Positions 59,262-64,000 of a stretch of 64,000 nucleotides of DNA are shown here, in pieces. The stretch is taken from positions 29,283-93,282 of the forward strand of contig CAZPVD010000014.1 in NCBI GenBank assembly GCA_964589935.1, in the 5' to 3' direction. A model generated the notes under the pieces. It was not told where the DNA came from. It worked only from the letters and a program-made list of their open reading frames with translations, and ran no database searches. The translations under genes were made by a program, and so were the position numbers. This DNA comes from VHCN01 sp964589935. Lineage in GTDB: Bacteria; Verrucomicrobiota; Verrucomicrobiia; Limisphaerales; VHCN01. Numbering within the stretch: position 1 is the stretch's first letter; each line of letters starts with the position of its first letter.

Positions 59262-61225
59262 ATTTCTGTCTGTTTGATGAAGTTCAGGATGGCCTTTGCC
59301 GTGGCGTTGTCCTCTTGCATGAACGCGAAAGCTTCCATGATGTGGTTTTCGCCGGGCGTGTAGATGAGTTGCGAGGCGATGCCGGCCTTGCGCAGTGCGC
59401 GGTCAAACACGCGCGCCTGCGCAGGCAGTGTGAAATAATCATACTGGCAGTAACTCACGAGGAACGGCGGCGCGGGCGCCTTGACGAAGGTAAGCGGCGT
59501 CGCCTCGCGGCGCACAGCGGGGTCTTTGCCGAATACCGTGCTGAGACCGTCAAAATTCAAGTCATACACGCCGCTGAGGCACAACACGCCGCGGATGTTT
59601 TTCGGCGAGAGGCCGTGCTTTTCGAGATGCTTTGAATTGAGCGCGAGCAGCGCAGAAAGATGCCCGCCGGCTGAATGGCCGCCGACGTAGATGCGCGCCG
59701 GATCACCGCCAAACTCCGCGATGTTCTTCGCAGTCCACGCGAATGCGGATGCGGCGTCCTCGATCTGCGCGGGCCACGGATTTTTTGGCGCGAGCCGGTA
59801 GCTCGGCACCACGCACACGACGCCGTGTTGCGCATAGAACGTGCCGAGCGACGGATAAAGATTTCTGTCGCCATACCGCCACGCGCCGCCGTGCAGGAAC
59901 ACATATACCGGCGCATTCTTCGCGCCCTTCGGCGAATACACGTCGAGCATCTGCTTATTCGCGTTGACGGGACCGCCGTCCTCGGCGAAGCGGATGTTTT
60001 TCTTCTGCTCGACGCCGGGCGCTTCGAGCGGCGTCATGCGGACGCCGTTGAGCGAGCTGGCGCCGACGTAAATCGCGTTCGCATAAATCCACGGACGATC
60101 CTCGCCGCCGACGTTGAGCCACGCTTCGAGCCTGTAAGAGCCGTGTTCCTTTGCGTCCTGCTCGAAGCGTGTCGCAACGCGGTCGGCAATGATTTTCCCT
60201 TCGTGGAAAAGTTTGTAGCGCGTCGGCACCGGCGCCTGCGCGACGAAACGCGTGTGGCCGCTCGCAATGCCCAGTGGCACCGAGTCGCCCATGCCAAACG
60301 TGCCGAGATTGTTGATGCACGCGAAGCCGAAGCCCGTCGGGTCGCACAGCCAGTCGTGCGCGACGTAGCAGCGGCCCGCTCGCAACGCCTCGCGCACCGC
60401 CGAGTCGGTCAGCTCGCGCGCGAGGATGTGCGTGCTCAGGTTGCGGAAGCTCACTTCATACGGATCGAACGTGACGCCCTTGAACTGCTGGTTTTGGTGC
60501 GCGTCGTTCGCGCCGATGCCGGTGAAGAATTTCCGCGAAGCGATCTCGCGGTCCCACTTCGCCGCGATTTCCGCACGATAATCGCTGCCCGCGCCGAAAA
60601 GTTCATCGGGGTAAGCGCGAAAATTTTCCACGAGCTGCGACCAGCGCGCGTCATCCGCGCTCGCGGCAAGCAGATAAAGATGCAGCCCCTTGTCGAGCTT
60701 CGCGTCGGTGTGGCGGTTGACAATTTCCATGCCGGCGAAACCGTCCGCACTCGCGTCGTAGCGTTCCTCGATGTGCGAGAGAAAACGCAGCCCGCCTTTC
60801 TCGACAGGCTTGCCATCCCCGCCAAATTCTGGAAACCACAACTCGCCCTCGCCGGTTTCCGATCCGGCGAAGAACAGCACGCCATCGCGCAAGCCGCGCC
60901 AGGTGTCGGGCTTCGGTCCGCGATGATCGGTGAGCATCACGATCCGCACGCCGGTTTTCTTCGCAGCGGCGAGCACTTCGTCGCGCGTGCCCTTCGTGTG
61001 ATCGCTGTCCTCCGCGTGAACGTGGATGACCGCGCGGAAATCATCGTAAAGCCCGAATTCGGGAACCGGCTGCCGCTCGCGGGCATACTTTTCGCGCGCC
61101 TCGTGGACGGCCTTCAACCGCGCCGGCTCGACGCGCTGGAGAACCGTGAAGTGATTAGTGTCCTGGGCCGCGGCGGCAAGCGCGGACAGCGCAACGGAAA
61201 GCACCGCGAGTTGGACAAATCTCAT
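59252..61225 (-). CDS. Secreted fusion of PHP-like metal-dependent domain and alpha/beta-hydrolase (esterase)
   Basis: A 657-residue exported protein (signal LAVLSVALSALAAAAQ). Residues about 60-330 are PHP-like with the expected metal motifs: IHVHAEDSDH, MLTDHRGPK, AGSETGEGE, SHIEERYD and GANDAH. From about 420 comes a hydrolase of the Aes/hormone-sensitive-lipase type: oxyanion motif FLHGGAW (near 443), nucleophile GHSAGGH (near 515), catalytic His in PGENHIMEAFAF. A cell-surface role acting on an acylated or phosphorylated polymer is inferred. Each domain family is known; the combination in one exported chain is unusual. Confidence 0.82.
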   Translation of the reverse strand: MRFVQLAVLSVALSALAAAAQDTNHFTVLQRVEPARLKAVHEAREKYARERQPVPEFGLYDDFRAVIHVHAEDSDHTKGTRDEVLAAAKKTGVRIVMLTDHRGPKPDTWRGLRDGVLFFAGSETGEGELWFPEFGGDGKPVEKGGLRFLSHIEERYDASADGFAGMEIVNRHTDAKLDKGLHLYLLAASADDARWSQLVENFRAYPDELFGAGSDYRAEIAAKWDREIASRKFFTGIGANDAHQNQQFKGVTFDPYEVSFRNLSTHILARELTDSAVREALRAGRCYVAHDWLCDPTGFGFACINNLGTFGMGDSVPLGIASGHTRFVAQAPVPTRYKLFHEGKIIADRVATRFEQDAKEHGSYRLEAWLNVGGEDRPWIYANAIYVGASSLNGVRMTPLEAPGVEQKKNIRFAEDGGPVNANKQMLDVYSPKGAKNAPVYVFLHGGAWRYGDRNLYPSLGTFYAQHGVVCVVPSYRLAPKNPWPAQIEDAASAFAWTAKNIAEFGGDPARIYVGGHSAGGHLSALLALNSKHLEKHGLSPKNIRGVLCLSGVYDLNFDGLSTVFGKDPAVRREATPLTFVKAPAPPFLVSYCQYDYFTLPAQARVFDRALRKAGIASQLIYTPGENHIMEAFAFMQEDNATAKAILNFIKQTEMPR

Positions 61226-61320
61226 GACGCGAAACTGTAACGCACCGTGGCGTCAAAGTCACTCAACAGCGGCTTCACGGCTTGCGTTTTCGCGCGCGGC
61301 TGAGTTTGCTTTCCGCACTT

Positions 61321-62460
61321 ATGTCACAAGCAACGGTTCGCATCGGCATCATCGGCGGCGGTCTCATGGGACGCGAGGCGGCGAGCGCGTTCGGCCGTTG
61401 GTTCGTGCTGGAGGATTTTCCCGCCCGTGCGGAACTGGTTGCGGTCTGCGATTTGCAGGACAAGCTGCTCGACTGGTTCCGCCGCGTGCCGACGGTGAAG
61501 CTCTTCACGAAGAACCATGCCGAATTGCTCGCGTCGCCGGACGTGGATGTCGTGTATGTCGCGGTGCCGCACAATTTGCACGAGGCGCTCTACACCTCCG
61601 TGCTGGCGGCGGGAAAGGATTTGCTCGCGGAAAAGCCGTTCGGCATTGACCTGAAATCAGCGCGCGCGATCCGCGACGCGGCGGCGAAGTCCGGCCGCTT
61701 CGTGCGGTGCAGTTCGGAATTCCCCTTCATGCCCGGCGCGCAGCGCGTCATTGCGGCGTGTCAGCCGGACGTGATCGCGAAGCTCGGCAAGATTCTGGAA
61801 ATCCACTCGTGCTTCTGGCACGCGAGCGACCTCGATCCGAGCAAGCCCATCAACTGGAAGCGGCAGAATGAATTCTGCGGCGAGATTGGCGTGATGGGCG
61901 ACCTCGGCATGCACGTCGCGCACATTCCGCTGCGGCTCGGCTGGAAACCCAAGCGGGTCTTTGCGCAGCTTCAAAAAATCTACACGCAGCGTCCCGACGG
62001 CAAGGGCGGGATGGGCAAGTGCGACACGTGGGACAACGCGCTCCTACACACGGACGTGGACATCGGCGAGCAGCGCGACGTGCCGATGCGGTTTGAAATG
62101 AAACGCCTCGCGCCCGGCGCGACGAACACCTGGTGGGTCGAGGTGCTCGGCACCGACGGCGGCATCCGCTACAGCACCGCCGAGCCGAAGAGCCTGTGGA
62201 CGTTCACGCGAGGCAAGGAGCAGCTCTGGCAGCGCGTGGACCTCGGCTACCAGACGGCGTTCCCGACCATCACCGGCGGCATCTTCGAGGCGGGCTTCCC
62301 CGATTGTTTCCTGCAAATGTGGGCGGCGTTCGTCGCGGAACGCGCGGGCACGCTCGGCCACCGCTTCGGCTGCGTGACGCCGGATGAAGCGGTGCAAAGC
62401 CACGAACTCTTCGCCGCCGCGCTCGAATCGCACGTGCAGAAGAAAGTTGTGGCATTGTGA
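61321..62460 (+). CDS. Gfo/Idh/MocA family oxidoreductase (cytoplasmic)
   Basis: About 379 residues from ATG 61321 (MSQATVRIGIIGGGLMG). The Rossmann motif is GIIGGGLMGREAASAFG, with the EKPFGID of the family near 115. Unlike the enzyme at 17608 it lacks a Tat signal. The C-terminal half contains HASDLDPSKPINWKRQNEFCGEIGVMGDLGMHVAHIPLRLGWKP. It is an NAD(P)-dependent sugar or inositol oxidoreductase of unknown substrate; an MIOX-family protein elsewhere in the window makes inositol worth testing. Divergent from the PHP-esterase gene. Confidence 0.9.
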   Translation: MSQATVRIGIIGGGLMGREAASAFGRWFVLEDFPARAELVAVCDLQDKLLDWFRRVPTVKLFTKNHAELLASPDVDVVYVAVPHNLHEALYTSVLAAGKDLLAEKPFGIDLKSARAIRDAAAKSGRFVRCSSEFPFMPGAQRVIAACQPDVIAKLGKILEIHSCFWHASDLDPSKPINWKRQNEFCGEIGVMGDLGMHVAHIPLRLGWKPKRVFAQLQKIYTQRPDGKGGMGKCDTWDNALLHTDVDIGEQRDVPMRFEMKRLAPGATNTWWVEVLGTDGGIRYSTAEPKSLWTFTRGKEQLWQRVDLGYQTAFPTITGGIFEAGFPDCFLQMWAAFVAERAGTLGHRFGCVTPDEAVQSHELFAAALESHVQKKVVAL

Positions 62461-62474
62461 AGATTTCTGCGAGT

Positions 62475-62749
62475 TCAACCCTTGTAAATGTCGTGCGTTC
62501 CGACAACCAGGGACACGACCGTTTCGCCATCCATAAAAAGGTCGCGCGCAAATCGCCTTCAATTTCGACGGCGTAAATCGTGCGTCCGTAGCGCGCCGAG
62601 AGCCGCTGGATTTTGTGGGTTCGCAACCGCGGGTCAAATGGGTCTTCCTTGAAAATCTTCCACGCCTTGCGGACGGATTCCTTTTGTGTCGGAGACAATC
62701 GGTAGAAGCTCGTCCAAAACCGCTCCACCGCCCGGTAGCGACAGCTCAT
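62475..62749 (-). pseudogene. RelE/ParE-type toxin gene with a one-base frameshift
   Basis: The frame from ATG 62749 reads as a RelE/ParE toxin through YRAVERFWTSFYRLSPTQKE and TIYAVEIEGDLRATF, then leaves the family. One base shifted, the C-terminus resumes as MDGETVVSLVVGTHDIYKG and stops at 62475. The break lies at the five-base T run on the minus strand (plus 62535-62539); six T would restore the frame. It may be a recent mutation, an assembly error, or slippage. It overlaps the antitoxin stop (ATGA). The out-of-frame ORF continues to 62270 inside the oxidoreductase gene. Confidence 0.75.
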
Positions 62750-62943
62750 CGCAGATGCGGCGGGGGCGTTTCACGCAGCGCAGTCTCCATCTCCACAAAG
62801 CGCCCGGCTTCGGCGTCCTTCATGGCATCCTTGAACTCGTCGGGAATCCAAGAATCGTCATTTTCCACCACGAATTTGGCTACTTTTGCCCGCTCCGCTG
62901 GCGGCAGTTCTTTGAACTCTTTGATGACATCCAACGCGCTCAT
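62746..62943 (-). CDS. Antitoxin of the type II toxin-antitoxin pair
   Basis: A 65-residue acidic protein (ALDVIKEFKELPPAERAKVAKFVVENDD, then IPDEFKDAMKDAEAGRFVEMETAL). Short acidic helices preceding an overlapping RelE/ParE toxin gene define the antitoxin position. The length and PPAERAKVA-type motif occur in many small addiction antitoxins. It would bind the toxin and repress its own operon. Because the toxin is frameshifted, it may now be redundant. Confidence 0.72.
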   Translation of the reverse strand: MSALDVIKEFKELPPAERAKVAKFVVENDDSWIPDEFKDAMKDAEAGRFVEMETALRETPPPHLR

Positions 62944-63010
62944 GTCGGAAAGTTATCCTGTCTGTGAGCTGCTGGCAAGACCGGTCCGTGGCAGGTTCAG
63001 CCGCAAAAGC

Positions 63011-63037
63011 AAAACGGCGGCCTGTTTCCAAGCCGCC
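63011..63037 (-). terminator. Rho-independent terminator after gap
   Basis: GGCGGC (63016-63021) and GCCGCC (63032-63037) form a 6-bp stem with a 10-nt loop. On the minus strand it is followed by GTTTTGCTTTTG; on the plus strand ATTTTT follows, so it may work both ways. It separates gap from the antitoxin gene. Confidence 0.8.
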
Positions 63038-63062
63038 ATTTTTACGAAATTTTCGCGCGAGC

Positions 63063-64000
63063 TTACAGCCCCTTGGCGATCATGTATTTGAGCAGGTCGC
63101 CGACGCGGTTCGAGTAGCCCCACTCGTTGTCATACCAGCTCACGAGCTTGAAGAAGCGCTTGTTCAGCTCGATGCCGCTGCCCGCGTCGTAGATGGACGA
63201 GGCGTTGTAATGGATGAAGTCGCTGCTGACCACTTCATCCGTGGTGAAGTCGAGGATGCCCTTGAGATACGTCTCGCTCGCCTTCTTCATCGCGGCGGTG
63301 ATCTCCGCGTAGCTTGTGTCCTTCACCGTGCGAACCGTGAGGTCCACGACGGAGACGGTTGGCGTGGGCACGCGAAATGCCATGCCGGTGAGCTTGCCCT
63401 TCACTTCGGGGCAGACGAGGCCGACCGCGCGGGCTGCGCCGGTGGTCGAGGGAATCAAGTTGATCGCCGCGCTGCGTCCACCCTTCCAGTCCTTCTTCGA
63501 CGGGCCGTCCACGGTTTTCTGTGTGGCAGTGTAGGAGTGAACGGTCGTCATCAGGCCTTCCTCGATGCCGAAACCTTCCTTGAGGAGCACGTGGACGAGT
63601 GGCGCGAGGCAGTTCGTGGTGCAGCTTGCGTTGGAAATGATGTGGTGCTTGGCCGCGTCGTATTTGTCGTGGTTCACGCCCATCACGATGGTGATGTCCT
63701 CGCCCTTCGCGGGAGCGGAAATGATGACCTTCTTCGCGCCGGCGGCGATGTGGCCCTTGGCCTTCTCGGCTTCGGTGAAGAGGCCGGTGGACTCGATCAC
63801 GACATCCACGCCGAGCGCCTTCCACGGCAGTTCGGCGGGCGTCTTGGCGCTGACGACCTTGATCTCCGCGCCGTTGACGATGAGCACGTCGTCCTCAACT
63901 TTGTCCGCGGCGGATTTCTTCGAGCTGACGGTGCCGTTGAAGCGCCCCTGCGTGGAGTCGTATTTCAGCAGGTAGGCGAGGTTGTCGGCGGGCACGATGT
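63063..64000 (-). CDS. gap: Glyceraldehyde-3-phosphate dehydrogenase, 5' truncated at the window edge
   Basis: The frame runs off the window, so the N-terminal residues, with the Rossmann GxGxxG, are missing; the ATG at 63995 is not the start. The visible 311 residues include LAYLLKYDSTQGRF, the catalytic Cys in SNASCTTNCLAPLVH, HSYTATQKTVDGPSKKDWKGGRSAAINLIPSTTGAA, and WYDNEWGYSNR. It oxidises glyceraldehyde-3-phosphate with NAD in glycolysis. A terminator follows 26 bp past its stop. Confidence 0.96.
   Translation of the reverse strand, partial: IVPADNLAYLLKYDSTQGRFNGTVSSKKSAADKVEDDVLIVNGAEIKVVSAKTPAELPWKALGVDVVIESTGLFTEAEKAKGHIAAGAKKVIISAPAKGEDITIVMGVNHDKYDAAKHHIISNASCTTNCLAPLVHVLLKEGFGIEEGLMTTVHSYTATQKTVDGPSKKDWKGGRSAAINLIPSTTGAARAVGLVCPEVKGKLTGMAFRVPTPTVSVVDLTVRTVKDTSYAEITAAMKKASETYLKGILDFTTDEVVSSDFIHYNASSIYDAGSGIELNKRFFKLVSWYDNEWGYSNRVGDLLKYMIAKGL

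Noticed and set aside
59675..61240. 521-residue plus-strand ORF
   Set aside because: Antisense to the PHP-esterase fusion, whose catalytic motifs are on the minus strand.
62270..62474. C-terminal part of the uninterrupted toxin-frame ORF
   Set aside because: After the T5 run the frame encodes Arg/Ser-rich shadow sequence of the oxidoreductase gene; the true toxin end is in the shifted frame at 62475.

Overview
The window is a 64 kb piece of a high-GC, double-membrane bacterial chromosome, most likely from the phylum Verrucomicrobiota. This rests on family content, not on a marker gene: a planctomycete-type cytochrome C/DUF1549/DUF1553 protein paired with a DUF1501 protein, Tat-exported Gfo/Idh/MocA oxidoreductases, an H-X9-DG pseudopilin, a Porin_5-type porin, and dispersed TTGAACC/TTCAAAG heptanucleotide repeats. 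Shine-Dalgarno sequences are mostly weak; lon is an exception. I found no rRNA, tRNA, CRISPR array, prophage or insertion sequence.

Left part (1-14.9 kb): a phosphate-starvation island. After the 3' end of a chrB-like gene come, on the minus strand, porin-pstS-pstC-pstA-pstB-phoU, with an 11-bp-period Pho-box-like repeat upstream of the porin. Then follow a pseudopilin, a fusion of an MGDG/diacylglycerol-type glycosyltransferase with a PHP phosphoesterase domain, a histone H1-like protein, an olsB-olsA pair (ornithine lipid), and phoB-phoR plus a receiver-only PhoB paralogue. Four in-register half sites precede phoB. The island combines phosphate uptake, phosphate sensing and apparent replacement of phospholipids by phosphorus-free lipids.

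Middle part (14.9-40.4 kb): a secreted three-repeat protein, a Tat-exported oxidoreductase, hsp20-lon-lolA-like, trpD with an internal insertion, a MacA/MacB-type exporter, tsaC/sua5, a NarL-type regulator, grpE-dnaJ-rsmE, a cyclic-nucleotide-binding protein, a double-GNAT protein, a mosaic glycyl-tRNA synthetase with an AT-rich insert, membrane proteins, and larB and larC for the nickel-pincer cofactor.

Right part (40.4-64 kb): a 21-bp minisatellite, an SGNH hydrolase, a Rieske ferredoxin, GTP-dependent PEP carboxykinase divergent from an inositol-oxygenase-family protein, a Prc/Tsp protease, a TPR protein, alanine dehydrogenase, slyX, a ComM/YifB AAA ATPase, a very large protein that may be a pyrophosphate-type PEP carboxykinase, a GT2 glycosyltransferase, the PSD1/DUF1501 pair, a secreted PHP-like/esterase fusion, a second Gfo/Idh/MocA oxidoreductase, a type II toxin-antitoxin pair with a frameshifted toxin, and the 3' part of gap.

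The best candidates for new biology are the glycosyltransferase-PHP fusion inside the phosphate regulon, the mosaic GlyRS, the 1151-aa protein, and the secreted PHP-esterase fusion. All family calls were made by eye from protein motifs; no database search was possible.
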